From NCBI GenBank assembly GCA_029961745.1, contig CP124680.1, positions 2,914,001 through 2,978,000 on the forward strand: a stretch of DNA of 64,000 nucleotides, written 5' to 3'. The notes under the pieces were generated by a model, which saw only the letters and a list, made by a program, of their open reading frames with translations, was not told where the DNA came from and did not search any database. Shown in pieces: positions 12,565-21,601 of the stretch (within the stretch, counting starts at the first letter, position 1; each line of letters opens with the position of its first letter). Source of the DNA: Nocardioides sp. L-11A. GTDB taxonomy: Bacteria; Actinomycetota; Actinomycetes; Propionibacteriales; Nocardioidaceae. A program made the translations under genes and the position numbers.

Positions 12565-12592
12565 GGGCCCCGCACCACTCGGTGCGGGGCCC
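12565..12592. terminator. Strong hairpin terminator
   Basis: Perfect 12-base arms GGGCCCCGCACC with a 4-base loop ACTC, between the small peptide gene and the convergent DUF1206 gene. There is no T-run, as usual for GC-rich actinobacteria; it probably serves both strands. Confidence 0.85.
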
Positions 12593-12598
12593 GTGACG

Positions 12599-13366
12599 TC
12601 ATCTGCCGCGCAGGTACCAGGCCCGGGCCACCTGGTAGGCGCCGTAGCAGGCGAGTCCGACCGCCACGGCGAGGATCACCCAGCGCCCGTACGGCTCGTC
12701 TCGGAACCGCACGATGGCCTGGTCCAGGCCGCCCGACTTGCTCGGGTCGTGGGTGACGCCCGCCCACGCGAACAGCCCGCCGATCACGGCGAAGGCCGCG
12801 CCCCGGCTCAGGTAGCCGGCCCGTGCCAGCACGGTGATCAGAGCACCGGTGGGACCGGTGCGACCGTCCACCTCGAGGTCCTCCCGCCAACGGTCGCCGA
12901 TCCCCTTGAGCGCGCTCGCCGCCCCGACGCCCAGGATGACGACGCCGAGCGCGACGACGATGACGGGGCCGACCGGCAGGCCCAGCAGCGCCACCGTCAC
13001 GCCCTGCGGCGTCCGCCGCCCACCGCCCCCATCACCGAGCGCGGAGCGGACCGCCAGGACGGCGAGGACGCCCAGCACGACGCTGCGTCCACCGCAGGCG
13101 GCGCGGGCGGGCCACTCGTCCGTCCCCCGGACGAAGCGGATCGCCTGTTCGAGCGCCAGGCCCGCCAGGCCGACGGCGACCAGCCACAAGGCGATCCGGC
13201 CGACCGGATCCTGGGCGAGCTGTTGGAACGCGCCCTGGCCCGACGGCGTGCCGTGCCGGTCCCCGAGGGCCAGCGCTACGGCGAGCCACGCGACGAGGCC
13301 GTAGACGATCCCGTAGGCCACCCGCCCGGCGCGGGCCAGCCGGTCGAGCAGCGGGTGATCCTCCAT
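12599..13366 (-). CDS. DUF1206 membrane protein
   Basis: A 255-residue integral membrane protein with about six hydrophobic segments arranged as three similar repeats (RLARAGRVAYGIVYGLVAWL, LPVGPVIVVALGVVILG and LARAGYLSRGAAFAVIGGLF among them). The repeated Gly/Arg-Ala-Gly-Tyr pattern is characteristic of DUF1206 proteins, whose function is unknown. It stands alone on the minus strand between mpa and dop. It converges on the terminator after mpa and is divergent from dop, with the 66-base gap holding the dop promoter. Confidence 0.85.
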   Translation of the reverse strand: MEDHPLLDRLARAGRVAYGIVYGLVAWLAVALALGDRHGTPSGQGAFQQLAQDPVGRIALWLVAVGLAGLALEQAIRFVRGTDEWPARAACGGRSVVLGVLAVLAVRSALGDGGGGRRTPQGVTVALLGLPVGPVIVVALGVVILGVGAASALKGIGDRWREDLEVDGRTGPTGALITVLARAGYLSRGAAFAVIGGLFAWAGVTHDPSKSGGLDQAIVRFRDEPYGRWVILAVAVGLACYGAYQVARAWYLRGR

Positions 13367-13432
13367 GTGTGCGGAGGTACCCCGTCGCGGCGGGGCGATG
13401 CCGCGGCGTCGCCGTACCCGTAGGCTGGACGC

Positions 13433-14941
13433 ATGAGCGTGCGCCGCGTGATGGGCACCGAGGTGGAGTACGGCATCTCGGTCCAGGGCCAGCCGACCGC
13501 CAACCCGATGGTGGCCTCCTCCCAGATCGTCAACGCGTACGCCACGGCCACCGTGCGTGCCCGTCGCGCGCGCTGGGACTTCGAGGAGGAGTCGCCGCTG
13601 CGCGACGCCCGCGGCTTCGACATGTCGCGACAGGTCGCCGACCCGAGCCAGCTCACCGACGAGGACCTGGGCCTCGCCAACGTCATCCTCACCAACGGCG
13701 CCCGGCTCTACGTCGACCACGCCCACCCGGAGTACTCCACGCCCGAGGTCGTCACCCCGCTCGACGTGGTCCGCTGGGACAAGGCGGGGGAGCAGGTCAT
13801 GCTCGACGCCGCCCGGCGCGCGCAGCAGCTGCCCGGCAACCCCGCGATCGTGCTCTACAAGAACAACACCGACAACAAGGGCGCCTCCTACGGCGCGCAC
13901 GAGAACTACCTCATGCGTCGCTCGACCCCCTTCGCCGACATCGTGCGGCACCTGACCCCGTTCTTCGTGAGCCGGCAGGTGTTCTGCGGCGCCGGAAGGG
14001 TCGGCAAGGGCCAGGACGGTCGCGACCACGGGTTCCAGATCAGCCAGCGCGCCGACTTCTTCGAGGTCGAGGTCGGGCTGGAGACGACGCTCAAGCGCCC
14101 GATCATCAACACCCGCGACGAGCCGCACGCCGACCCGGAGAAGTACCGCCGGCTCCACGTCATCATCGGCGACGCCAACCTCGCCGAGATCGCGACGTAC
14201 CTCAAGGTCGGCACGACCTCGCTGGTCCTGGCGATGATCGAGGACCGCTTCATCGGCCGCGACCTGGCCGTCGACACGCCGGTCGCCGCGCTCCGGGCCG
14301 TGTCCCATGACCCGACCCTGCGCCAGACCGTGACGATGGCCGACGGGCGGCGGCTGACCGGCATCCAGCTGCAACTGGAGTACCTCGACCTGGCGAAGAA
14401 ATACGTCGAGGACCGGTACGGCGCCGACGCCGACGCCCAGACCGTCGACGTCCTGGCCCGGTGGGAGGACGTGCTGGCCCGCCTCGAGTCCGACCCGATG
14501 TCGCTGGCCGACCAGCTCGACTGGGTCGCCAAGCTCAAGCTGATCGAGCAGTACCGCTCGCGCGACGCGCTGGCCTGGGACGACGCGAAGCTCCAGCTCA
14601 TCGACTACCAATACTCCGACATCCGGCCGGAGAAGGGCCTCTACCACCGGCTCGTCGGCGCGGGACGCATCCAGCGGCTGCTGTCCGACGACGAGGTGGA
14701 CCGGGCGATGACGAACCCGCCCGAGGAGACCCGCGCGTACTTCCGGGGCCGCTGCCTGGAGAAGTACGCCCCCGACATCGCCGCCGCATCCTGGGACTCG
14801 GTGATCTTCGACCTGCCGGGACGCGAGTCGCTCCAGCGGGTTCCGACGATCGACCCGCTGCGCGGCAGCAGGGCCCACGTCGGCGAGCTGATCGACCGGT
14901 GTGCGACGGCTGACGAACTCGTCCGCGCGCTCAGCCGCTAG
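13433..14941 (+). CDS. dop: Deamidase/depupylase of Pup
   Basis: 502 residues, glutamine-synthetase-like fold. Dop hydrolyses the isopeptide bond between Pup and target lysines and, where Pup ends in Gln, deamidates that Gln. The N-terminal nucleotide/metal motif [12 protein letters not shown] and the shared Dop/PafA signatures are present ([38 protein letters not shown]). The insertion after the first strand ([17 protein letters not shown]) separates Dop from PafA. ATG with TAGGCT 6 bases upstream. Because Pup here already ends in Glu, depupylation is the likely main role. Confidence 0.96.
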   Translation: MSVRRVMGTEVEYGISVQGQPTANPMVASSQIVNAYATATVRARRARWDFEEESPLRDARGFDMSRQVADPSQLTDEDLGLANVILTNGARLYVDHAHPEYSTPEVVTPLDVVRWDKAGEQVMLDAARRAQQLPGNPAIVLYKNNTDNKGASYGAHENYLMRRSTPFADIVRHLTPFFVSRQVFCGAGRVGKGQDGRDHGFQISQRADFFEVEVGLETTLKRPIINTRDEPHADPEKYRRLHVIIGDANLAEIATYLKVGTTSLVLAMIEDRFIGRDLAVDTPVAALRAVSHDPTLRQTVTMADGRRLTGIQLQLEYLDLAKKYVEDRYGADADAQTVDVLARWEDVLARLESDPMSLADQLDWVAKLKLIEQYRSRDALAWDDAKLQLIDYQYSDIRPEKGLYHRLVGAGRIQRLLSDDEVDRAMTNPPEETRAYFRGRCLEKYAPDIAAASWDSVIFDLPGRESLQRVPTIDPLRGSRAHVGELIDRCATADELVRALSR

Positions 14942-14958
14942 GTGGATAGGCTGGAGCC

Positions 14959-15156
14959 ATGGCCCAGGAGCAGAAGCAGCCGCGCAAGTCCGACGAGACG
15001 GAGGAGACGACCGAGGTCGCTCCCGAGTCCGACGTGGCCGAGCGCAAGGAGGCCCTCGACGACGACGTCGACGCGATCCTCGATGAGATCGACGACGTCC
15101 TCGAGACCAACGCCGAGGACTTCGTGAAGTCGTTCATCCAGAAGGGCGGCGAGTAG
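14959..15156 (+). CDS. pup: Prokaryotic ubiquitin-like protein Pup
   Basis: 65 residues, acidic and largely disordered with a C-terminal helix (about residues 33-60: LDDDVDAILDEIDDVLETNA) that binds the Mpa coiled coil. The C-terminus reads QKGGE, so the side-chain carboxylate used for ligation is genetically encoded and needs no deamidation, unlike the GGQ form of mycobacteria. It has its own hexamer (TAGGCT, 14947-14952, 6 bases before the ATG) although it lies only 17 bases after dop. prcB follows after 6 bases, so pup and the protease subunits can be co-transcribed. Confidence 0.97.
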   Translation: MAQEQKQPRKSDETEETTEVAPESDVAERKEALDDDVDAILDEIDDVLETNAEDFVKSFIQKGGE

Positions 15157-15162
15157 TCCCCG

Positions 15163-16017
15163 ATGAACGACGCGCGCATCCCGGGTGCCTTCCTGCGCCC
15201 CGGGACCTCCTCCTTCAGCGACTTCCTGGCCGAGAACGCCCCCGACCTGCTGCCGGCGCGCCGCTCGATGCCCGCCGGTACGACGGGCGCCGGGGATCTC
15301 GCTCCCCACGGCACGACCATCGTCGCGGTGACCTTCCCCGGCGGCCTGGTGATGGCCGGTGACCGCCGCGCCACCATGGGCAACGTGATCGCCCAGCGCG
15401 ACATCCAGAAGGTCTTCCCCGCCGACGAGTACTCCGTGGTCGGCATCGCCGGCACCGCGGGCCTCGCCGTCGAGATGGTCCGGCTGTTCCAGGTCGAGCT
15501 CGAGCACTACGAGAAGATCGAGGGCTCGCTGCTCTCGCTCGACGGCAAGGCGAACCGCCTCTCGGCGCTCATCCGGGCCAACCTCGGCATGGCGATGCAG
15601 GGCCTCGCCGTCGTCCCCATGTTCGCCGGCTACGACCTCGACAGCGGCGCCGGTCGGATCTTCGGGTACGACGTCACGGGCGGCCGCCACGAGGAGGCCT
15701 CCTTCTTCACCGTCGGCTCCGGGTCGCTGTTCGCCCGCGGCGCGCTGAAGAAGCTCTACCGCGACGACCTGTCCGCCGACGACGCCGTCCGGGTGTGCCT
15801 CCAGGCTCTCTACGACGCGGCCGACGACGACTCAGCGACCGGCGGCCCCGACCTGACCCGCCGGATCTTCCCGATCGTTTGGGTCGTGACCGCCGACGGC
15901 GCCGTCCAGCTCGACGAGGCCGCCATCGGCGCGCTCGCCGACCAGGTCGTGGCCGCCCGGATGGATCGCCCCGACGGACCGCTCGCACCCCTGCCCGGCG
16001 CGGGGGAGGAGGCCTGA
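15163..16017 (+). CDS. prcB: 20S proteasome beta subunit (catalytic)
   Basis: 284 residues. The propeptide of about 50 residues ends at HG-TT, and Thr51 ([13 protein letters not shown]) becomes the N-terminal nucleophile after self-cleavage. Downstream signatures of active beta subunits include the [12 protein letters not shown] segment (with Asp and Arg near the active site) and the catalytic Lys region [20 protein letters not shown]. It forms the inner rings of the 20S core. The prcA ATG begins 1 base after its stop; GGAGGAGG just before the stop serves as the prcA ribosome-binding site. Confidence 0.97.
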   Translation: MNDARIPGAFLRPGTSSFSDFLAENAPDLLPARRSMPAGTTGAGDLAPHGTTIVAVTFPGGLVMAGDRRATMGNVIAQRDIQKVFPADEYSVVGIAGTAGLAVEMVRLFQVELEHYEKIEGSLLSLDGKANRLSALIRANLGMAMQGLAVVPMFAGYDLDSGAGRIFGYDVTGGRHEEASFFTVGSGSLFARGALKKLYRDDLSADDAVRVCLQALYDAADDDSATGGPDLTRRIFPIVWVVTADGAVQLDEAAIGALADQVVAARMDRPDGPLAPLPGAGEEA

Positions 16018-16018
16018 G

Positions 16019-16828
16019 ATGAGCACCCCCTTCTACGTCTCGCCCGAGCAGCTGATGAAGGACCGGGCGGACTTCGCCCGCAAGGGCATCGCCCGCGGCC
16101 GGTCCCTCGCGGCGGTGCAGTACGCCGACGGCGTACTCCTCGTCACCGAGAACCCCTCCCAGGCCCTGCACAAGGTCTCCGAGCTCTACGACCGGCTCGC
16201 GTTCGCCGCGGTCGGCCGCTACAACGAGTTCGAGAACCTCCGCATCGCCGGTGTCCGACTCGCCGACATGCGCGGCTACTCCTACGACCGCCGCGATGTG
16301 ACCGGTCGCGGCCTCGCCAACGCCTACGCCCAGACCCTCGGCACCATCTTCTCCTCGGGCGGCGAGAAGCCGTACGAGGTGGAGATCTTCGTCGCCGAGG
16401 TCGGCGCGACGGCCGCCGACGACCAGATCTACCGGCTCACCTACGAGGGACGGGTGGCCGACGAGCACGGCTTCGCGGTCATGGGCGGCGACGCCGACAC
16501 GGTGTCGTCCTACCTCAAGGAGCACTACGCCGACGGCGCCTCCCTCGACGCCGCCCTGCAGGTCGCCGTCGCGGCGCTGGGCCATTCCTCCGACGGTGGA
16601 CAGGTCCAGGACCGGGTCATCCCCGTCGATGACCTGGAGGTCGCCGTCCTCGACCGGACCCGCACCCAGCCCCGGAAGTTCCGCCGCATCCTCCCCGCCC
16701 GCCTCGCCGAGCTGCTCGGTGACCGCGGCCCCGCCGAGACGGCTCCCGAGCAGCACAGCTCCGAGACGCCGGCAGGCGAGTCGTCCGAGTCGGGCGGAGC
16801 CGAGCCTCCCGTCGCCCCACCGCTCTGA
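16019..16828 (+). CDS. prcA: 20S proteasome alpha subunit
   Basis: 269 residues. The alpha-type N-terminal gate region is visible ([20 protein letters not shown], then [20 protein letters not shown]), and there is no N-terminal Thr nucleophile. Alpha rings cap the core and provide the pockets for the Mpa C-terminal tails. The last 40 residues are a low-complexity Glu/Ser/Pro tail, common in actinobacterial PrcA. Repeat copy 2 begins 16 bases after the stop, and the segment that normally leads to pafA is interrupted by a damaged nuclease-like gene. Confidence 0.96.
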   Translation: MSTPFYVSPEQLMKDRADFARKGIARGRSLAAVQYADGVLLVTENPSQALHKVSELYDRLAFAAVGRYNEFENLRIAGVRLADMRGYSYDRRDVTGRGLANAYAQTLGTIFSSGGEKPYEVEIFVAEVGATAADDQIYRLTYEGRVADEHGFAVMGGDADTVSSYLKEHYADGASLDAALQVAVAALGHSSDGGQVQDRVIPVDDLEVAVLDRTRTQPRKFRRILPARLAELLGDRGPAETAPEQHSSETPAGESSESGGAEPPVAPPL

Positions 16829-16843
16829 CCCGACCTGTGGACT

Positions 16844-16911
16844 GTTGTTGGTGCGGTTTGGTCCCAAACCGCACCAACAACGGCCTCAGACATGCAGTTT
16901 GTGCCCAAACG
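16844..16911 (-). repeat. Bipartite palindromic element, copy 2 (after prcA)
   Basis: This copy has the longest hairpin: 18-base perfect arms at 16844-16861 and 16864-16881 (GTTGTTGGTGCGGTTTGG) around TC. The second box GTTTGTGCCCAAAC ends at 16910. The CCCAAAC cores at 16863 and 16904 are 41 bases apart. The outer arms differ from the other copies yet remain complementary, which argues for selection on structure. Confidence 0.9.
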
Positions 16912-17012
16912 GTGGCCTCGCCTCGACCGGTCGGCGACTGTCGCCGGACGGGTATCCACAGCCGAACAAAGGGCACTTGCTCCCGCCTCCGCGTACGTCG
17001 AGTCTGGGCGTC

Positions 17013-17974
17013 ATGCAGATCGGACCGGACGGCGCCATTCGTGGCGAGGTGCGCACATCTGGACATCAACGTGTCGCGCACGGCCTGTACCGGCTGGAGA
17101 CACCGGAGCTTGCGCCGTGGGAGAACTTCCTACGCGACCTGGGCGCGTTGCGTCTCGTGCTTCCCGACGACGCCGTCTTCACGCACGCGACGGCGGCGCG
17201 TCTTCTCGGCTGGCAACTTCCCGCGCTGCCCGAGCAGGTGCCCTACTTCGCTGCGGTCAGGGGAGCGAACCGTCCCGGCGACCCGGCCTGATCTGCTCGC
17301 GACTGGTCCATGACTCTGAGGCACGCATGGTCCACGGTCTGCCGGTGGATGAGCCGGCCGAGATCTTGCTGCGCGCCGCACGTGATCTCGGGAATCTCGA
17401 CCTCGCCATCATGGTCGACTCGGCGGTGCGGCTCGGGCACGTGACGGATAGCGACGTTCAGGAAATCCTCGCGTCCAAGCGACCCGGAGTCCGACGGCTC
17501 CGTGACGTGTGGCTGAGCCGCAACGAAGGCGCAGAATCGGCCGGCGAGACGCTGCTCCACAGGTTCCATCAGGTTCTGGACGTGCCGACCGAGTCACAGG
17601 TCGAGATCGTTGACGACCAGGGGCGTTTCGTCTGTCGAGCCGATCTGCTCGTCGTCGGAACGACGAGCATCCACGAGTACGACGGCGCGGTACACCGCGA
17701 CAAGCACGCTCATCGGCGCGACCTGCGGCGCGAGCGGGCCCTCACGCGCACGCCGTACGTCCGCCGCGGCTACACCCTGGACGACCTCCTCAACCATCCC
17801 GCAGTGCTGATGCATGAGCTCGACCGGCTTCTCGAGCGTCCGCACAAGGCCGGGAGGCTCCGCGCCTGGCGAGCGCTGATCGGTGACTCCCTCTATTCCG
17901 ACACGGGGCGGTCGCGGGTGATGAACCGCTGGTACCGCTCCACCAACCCCGTCGATTGGGCAAGAACCGCATGA
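17013..17974 (+). pseudogene. Frameshifted AbiEi/DUF559-type protein (antitoxin-like N-terminus, nuclease-like C-terminus)
   Basis: Two frames together encode one recognisable protein. The first, from ATG 17013, carries the AbiEi-like N-terminal region (HGLYRLETPELAPWENFLRD, FTHATAARLLGWQLPALPEQ) and stops at 17289-17291. The second frame continues it (RRPGLICSRLVHDSEARMVH, GLPVDEPAEILLRAARDLGN) to a C-terminal DUF559/Vsr-like region (FVCRADLLVVGTTSIHEYDG, then RRDLRRERALT) ending at 17974. Without the shift near 17270-17290 it would be about 320 residues. Real frameshift, recoding and sequencing error cannot be told apart here. It interrupts prcA-pafA, lies between two inverted copies of the palindromic element, and its stop codon is inside copy 3. 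Confidence 0.7.
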
Positions 17975-18011
17975 CTTCGGCCGAGAATGTTGCGGTTTGG
18001 GACCAAACCGC
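17953..18011 (+). repeat. Bipartite palindromic element, copy 3 (overlaps a gene end)
   Basis: The first box is degenerate (GATTGGGCAAGAACCGCATG); the hairpin box at 17992-18011 has 9-base arms GCGGTTTGG around GA. The TTGGG-containing cores start at 17954 and 17995, 41 bases apart. The first box encodes the last residues and the stop codon of the broken nuclease-like gene. Orientation is opposite to copy 2. Confidence 0.88.
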
Positions 18012-18067
18012 GGCCACCGGCCCCGCAACCACCGCCCAGATGCCCAGCTCAGCAGTAATGTGCCTTC

Positions 18068-19429
18068 ATGGACCGTCGGATCTTCGGGATCGAGAACGAG
18101 TACGGCGTGACGTGCACGTTCCGGGGGCAGCGGAGGCTGAGTCCCGACGAGGTGGCGCGCTATCTGTTCCGCAAGGTGGTCAGCTGGGGGCGCAGCAGCA
18201 ACGTGTTCCTGCGCAACGGCGCCCGCCTCTATCTCGATGTCGGCAGCCATCCGGAGTACGCGACGCCGGAGTGTGACGACATCACCGAGCTCGTGACCCA
18301 CGACAAGGCGGGCGAGCGCGTCCTCGAGGGCTTGCTGCTGGACGCCGAGCAGCGGCTCCACGACGAGGGGATCGCCGGCGAGATCTACCTGTTCAAGAAC
18401 AACACCGACTCGGCCGGCAACTCCTACGGCTGCCACGAGAACTACCTGGTCAGCCGGGCGGGGGAGTTCAGTCGGCTGGCCGACGTACTGATCCCGTTCC
18501 TGGTGACCCGGCAGATCATCGTCGGCGCGGGGAAGGTGACCCAGACGCCGCGCGGGACGAGCTACTCCGTCAGCCAGCGGGCCGAGCACATCTGGGAGGG
18601 CGTGAGCAGCGCGACCACCCGCAGCCGGCCGATCATCAACACCCGCGACGAGCCGCATGCCGACGCGGAGAAGTACCGCCGACTCCACGTCATCGTCGGC
18701 GACTCGAACATGAGCGAGACGACGACCATGCTCAAGGTCGCGTCCTGCGACCTGGTGCTGCGGATGATCGAGGAGGGCGTGGTGATGCGCGACCTCACGA
18801 TGGAGAACCCGATCCGGGCCATCCGCGAGATCTCCCACGACGTCACCGGCCAGCGGAAGGTGCGCCTGGCCAACGGTCGGGAGGCCAGCGCACTGGAGAT
18901 TCAGGGGGAGTACCTCGCCAAGGCGCGCGACTTCGTCGATCGGCGGGGGATCTCCACGCCGGTCATCGAGCGGTCCCTCGACTTGTGGGAGCGCGGCCTG
19001 AAGGCGGTCGAGTCCGATGACCTCGGCCTGGTCGATCGCGAGATCGACTGGGTCATCAAGTGGAAGCTGATCGACCGCTACCGCGCCAAGCACGGCCTGC
19101 CGCTGAGCCACCCACGGGTGGCCCAACTCGATCTCGCCTACCACGACATCCACCGCAACCGCGGGCTCTACTACCTGCTGGAGAAGCGCGGGGCCGTCGC
19201 CCGGGTGACGTCCGACCTCAAGATCTTCGAGGCGAAGTCGGTCCCGCCGCAGAACACCCGCGCCCGGCTGCGCGGCGAGTTCATCCGCCGCGCGCAGGAG
19301 CGCCGACGGGACTTCACGGTCGACTGGGTGCACCTCAAGCTCAACGACCAGGCCCAGCGGACAGTGCTCTGCAAGGACCCGTTCCGGGCGTACGACGAGC
19401 GTGTCCAGCGCCTGATCGACGGCATGTGA
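18068..19429 (+). CDS. pafA: Pup-protein ligase
   Basis: 453 residues. PafA uses ATP to phosphorylate the Pup C-terminal Glu and joins it to a substrate lysine. The N-terminal motif [14 protein letters not shown], the strand [40 protein letters not shown] and [19 protein letters not shown] are the shared PafA/Dop active-site elements; the Dop-specific insertion is absent. TAATGT lies 6 bases before the ATG, so it has its own leaderless-type promoter just after repeat copy 3 rather than depending on prcBA read-through. Confidence 0.97.
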   Translation: MDRRIFGIENEYGVTCTFRGQRRLSPDEVARYLFRKVVSWGRSSNVFLRNGARLYLDVGSHPEYATPECDDITELVTHDKAGERVLEGLLLDAEQRLHDEGIAGEIYLFKNNTDSAGNSYGCHENYLVSRAGEFSRLADVLIPFLVTRQIIVGAGKVTQTPRGTSYSVSQRAEHIWEGVSSATTRSRPIINTRDEPHADAEKYRRLHVIVGDSNMSETTTMLKVASCDLVLRMIEEGVVMRDLTMENPIRAIREISHDVTGQRKVRLANGREASALEIQGEYLAKARDFVDRRGISTPVIERSLDLWERGLKAVESDDLGLVDREIDWVIKWKLIDRYRAKHGLPLSHPRVAQLDLAYHDIHRNRGLYYLLEKRGAVARVTSDLKIFEAKSVPPQNTRARLRGEFIRRAQERRRDFTVDWVHLKLNDQAQRTVLCKDPFRAYDERVQRLIDGM

Positions 19430-19463
19430 CACGCGACTACCTGGCAGTCGGTAGGGTTTGCGC

Positions 19464-20564
19464 GTGCTGATGCGCCTGCGACGTCCCTCCCTGCTGTTCC
19501 TGTCGACCCTGCTGCCCGCGAGCCTGGCTCTGGCTGCCTGCGGCGGATCCGACTCCGACGAGGTCAAGGGCCTCGACGCGGTCACGATCAGCGGCCCGGT
19601 CGGCGAGTCCCCGAAGCTGGACTGGAAGGCGGTCATGACCGCCGAGAAGCCCCGGGCCAAGGTCCTCACGGAGGGCGACGGCGCCGAGCTGAAGAAGGAC
19701 GACGTCGTCCGGGTCGAGTTCACCCTCGCCGACGGCTGGACCCACAAGGTCAACTTCGACAGCTACGACGCCACCTCGCTCAGCACCCTGGTCAAGGTCG
19801 GCGCCGAGAAGGAGCCGCAGACACTCACCGATCTGCTCTCCCTGGGCTTCGCCGACGAGATCAAGCCGGGCCAGAAGATCGGCAGCCGGATCGCGGTCAC
19901 GGTCGGCAGCGACGTCGCCTTCGGCGGCTACCTCGGCAGCCAGGCGGCGGGCCTGCTCGCCGGACTCGACATCGGCAACGAGGACGGCCTGTTGTTCGTC
20001 GCCGACATCGTCGGCATCGCCGGCCCCGAGGGCACCGAGGCCGCCGCGCCCGCGTGGGCGCCGACGATCGTCGAGGAGGCCGGACTGCCCGCCAGCCTCG
20101 ACTTCGCCGACACGCCGAAGCCGAGCGCCAAGCTCGAGGTCGCGACACTGACGGAGGGCACCGGCCCGGTCGTCGCCAAGGGGCAGACGATCCTGGTCAG
20201 CTATCTCGGCCAGATCCCGGACGGCGAGAAGCCGTTCGACTCCAGCTACGCCGAGGCCCGCGCCCTCGAGGCCGTGGTCGGCGGCAAGGACGCCTCGGTC
20301 GTCAAGGGCTGGTCCAAGGCCCTGGTCGGGCTGCCCGTCGGCAGCCGCGTCCTGCTCCAGATCCCGCCGAAGCTCGGCTACGGCAAGGAGGGCCAGGGCG
20401 AGGACATCCCCGGCAACTCGACGCTGTACTTCGTCGTCGACATCCTCGACGCTGCCGACACCAAGCCGAAGCCCGAGCCCGCCCCTGAGGCGACGCCCGA
20501 GACGACCCCTGAGGCCCCCGAGTCAGCCCCCGAGCCGAGTACGGATGCCAGCCCCGAAGAGTGA
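19464..20564 (+). CDS. Lipoprotein FKBP-type peptidyl-prolyl isomerase
   Basis: About 366 residues. The N-terminus is a lipoprotein signal with lipobox LAAC (SLALAACGG), so it should be anchored outside the membrane. The second half is a good FKBP domain (GQTILVSYLGQIPDGEKPFD, VVKGWSKALVGLPVGSRVLL, IPPKLGYG); the first half is a diverged FKBP-like copy. The tail is Pro/Glu-rich. GTG start with TAGGGT 6 bases upstream. It is a usual neighbour of pafA in related actinobacteria and overlaps the start of pafB by 20 bases. Confidence 0.9.
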   Translation: MLMRLRRPSLLFLSTLLPASLALAACGGSDSDEVKGLDAVTISGPVGESPKLDWKAVMTAEKPRAKVLTEGDGAELKKDDVVRVEFTLADGWTHKVNFDSYDATSLSTLVKVGAEKEPQTLTDLLSLGFADEIKPGQKIGSRIAVTVGSDVAFGGYLGSQAAGLLAGLDIGNEDGLLFVADIVGIAGPEGTEAAAPAWAPTIVEEAGLPASLDFADTPKPSAKLEVATLTEGTGPVVAKGQTILVSYLGQIPDGEKPFDSSYAEARALEAVVGGKDASVVKGWSKALVGLPVGSRVLLQIPPKLGYGKEGQGEDIPGNSTLYFVVDILDAADTKPKPEPAPEATPETTPEAPESAPEPSTDASPEE

Positions 20565-21507
20565 GCGCCTGCTCAACCTGCTGATCATGCTCCTGGTACA
20601 GCGCAGACCGATCGCCAAGGAGCGGATCCGCGAACTGCTGTACCCGGACTCGCGCGTCGACGCCTTCGAGAAGATGTTCGAGCGCGACAAGGACGAGCTG
20701 CGCAGTCTCGGGGTCCCCGTGGAAGTGGCGACCATCGACCCCTTCTTCGAGGACGAGGTCGGCTACCGGATCCCGCCGGAGGCCTTCGCGCTGCCCGACG
20801 TGGAGCTGACGCCCGAGGAGGCGGCGGTCGTGGGTATCGCCTCGCGGGTCTGGCAGCACGCAACCATGGCACAGGCCACGACGGACGCCGTCCGGAAGCT
20901 GACCGCATCGGGCATCGACGTCGACCTCGACGCCCTGGAGATCGCCCGCCCGCTGCTGACCGCCGAGGAACCTGCCTTCGAACGCTGCTGGATCGCGGTC
21001 TGTGAGCGCAACGCGATCGAGTTCGACTATCAGCGGCCCGACTCCGAGGCGCCCATGCGACGCCGGGTCCAGCCGTGGGGCGTGGTCCGGTATTCCGGAC
21101 GCTGGTATCTCGTCGGCCACGATGCCGACCGGCAGGCCGAGCGGGTCTTCCGGCTGTCTCGGGTCCACGGCGAGGTCAGGCTCGTCGGGCCGCCGGGGGC
21201 CTACGACGTGCCCGCCGAGACCGACGTGCGCGAGATCGCCCGGCGGATGGCGCCGCCGATGCCGAACACCACCGCGGTCCTGCTCGTCCGCGACGGCGCC
21301 GGCCACGGCCTGCGGCGGGCCGCCGAGCAGATCGAGGTCGGCGTACCCGGTCCCGATGACCGTACCGGCTGGGACCGGGTCGTCCTGGTCCGTCCGACCC
21401 AGGGGCTGGCCGACGAGGTGCTCTCGCACGGGCCCGACGTGGTGATCGTCGAGCCCGTCGACGTCCGGGAGCAGGTCGTCGCGCGGCTGGCGCAGGCCGT
21501 CCCGTGA
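20545..21507 (+). CDS. pafB: WYL-domain regulator PafB
   Basis: 320 residues: N-terminal winged helix-turn-helix (about residues 5-60, LLNLLIMLLVQRRPIAKERI), a WYL domain (about 140-210, with VVRYSGRWYLVGHD) and a C-terminal WCX domain. PafB and PafC together activate many DNA-damage genes in mycobacteria by helping sigma-A recognise a -26 element, in response to single-stranded DNA. The start overlaps the FKBP gene end, so it is translationally coupled to it. Repeat copy 4 starts 11 bases after the stop. Confidence 0.93.
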   Translation: MPAPKSERLLNLLIMLLVQRRPIAKERIRELLYPDSRVDAFEKMFERDKDELRSLGVPVEVATIDPFFEDEVGYRIPPEAFALPDVELTPEEAAVVGIASRVWQHATMAQATTDAVRKLTASGIDVDLDALEIARPLLTAEEPAFERCWIAVCERNAIEFDYQRPDSEAPMRRRVQPWGVVRYSGRWYLVGHDADRQAERVFRLSRVHGEVRLVGPPGAYDVPAETDVREIARRMAPPMPNTTAVLLVRDGAGHGLRRAAEQIEVGVPGPDDRTGWDRVVLVRPTQGLADEVLSHGPDVVIVEPVDVREQVVARLAQAVP

Positions 21508-21517
21508 CCGGTGTGAA

Positions 21518-21580
21518 CGCTGCGGTTTGGTCCCAAACCGCAGCGACACGCCGCGACAGACTGCAGTTTGTGCCCAATCG
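21518..21580 (-). repeat. Bipartite palindromic element, copy 4 (between pafB and pafC)
   Basis: Hairpin with 13-base perfect arms CGCTGCGGTTTGG around TC; the second box is GTTTGTGCCCAATC. Cores at 21532 and 21573 are 41 bases apart. It fills most of the gap between two genes whose products act as one heterodimer and that are usually adjacent, overlapping or fused. Confidence 0.9.
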
Positions 21581-21601
21581 AGAGGCGGAAGGAGCGATCT
21601 C

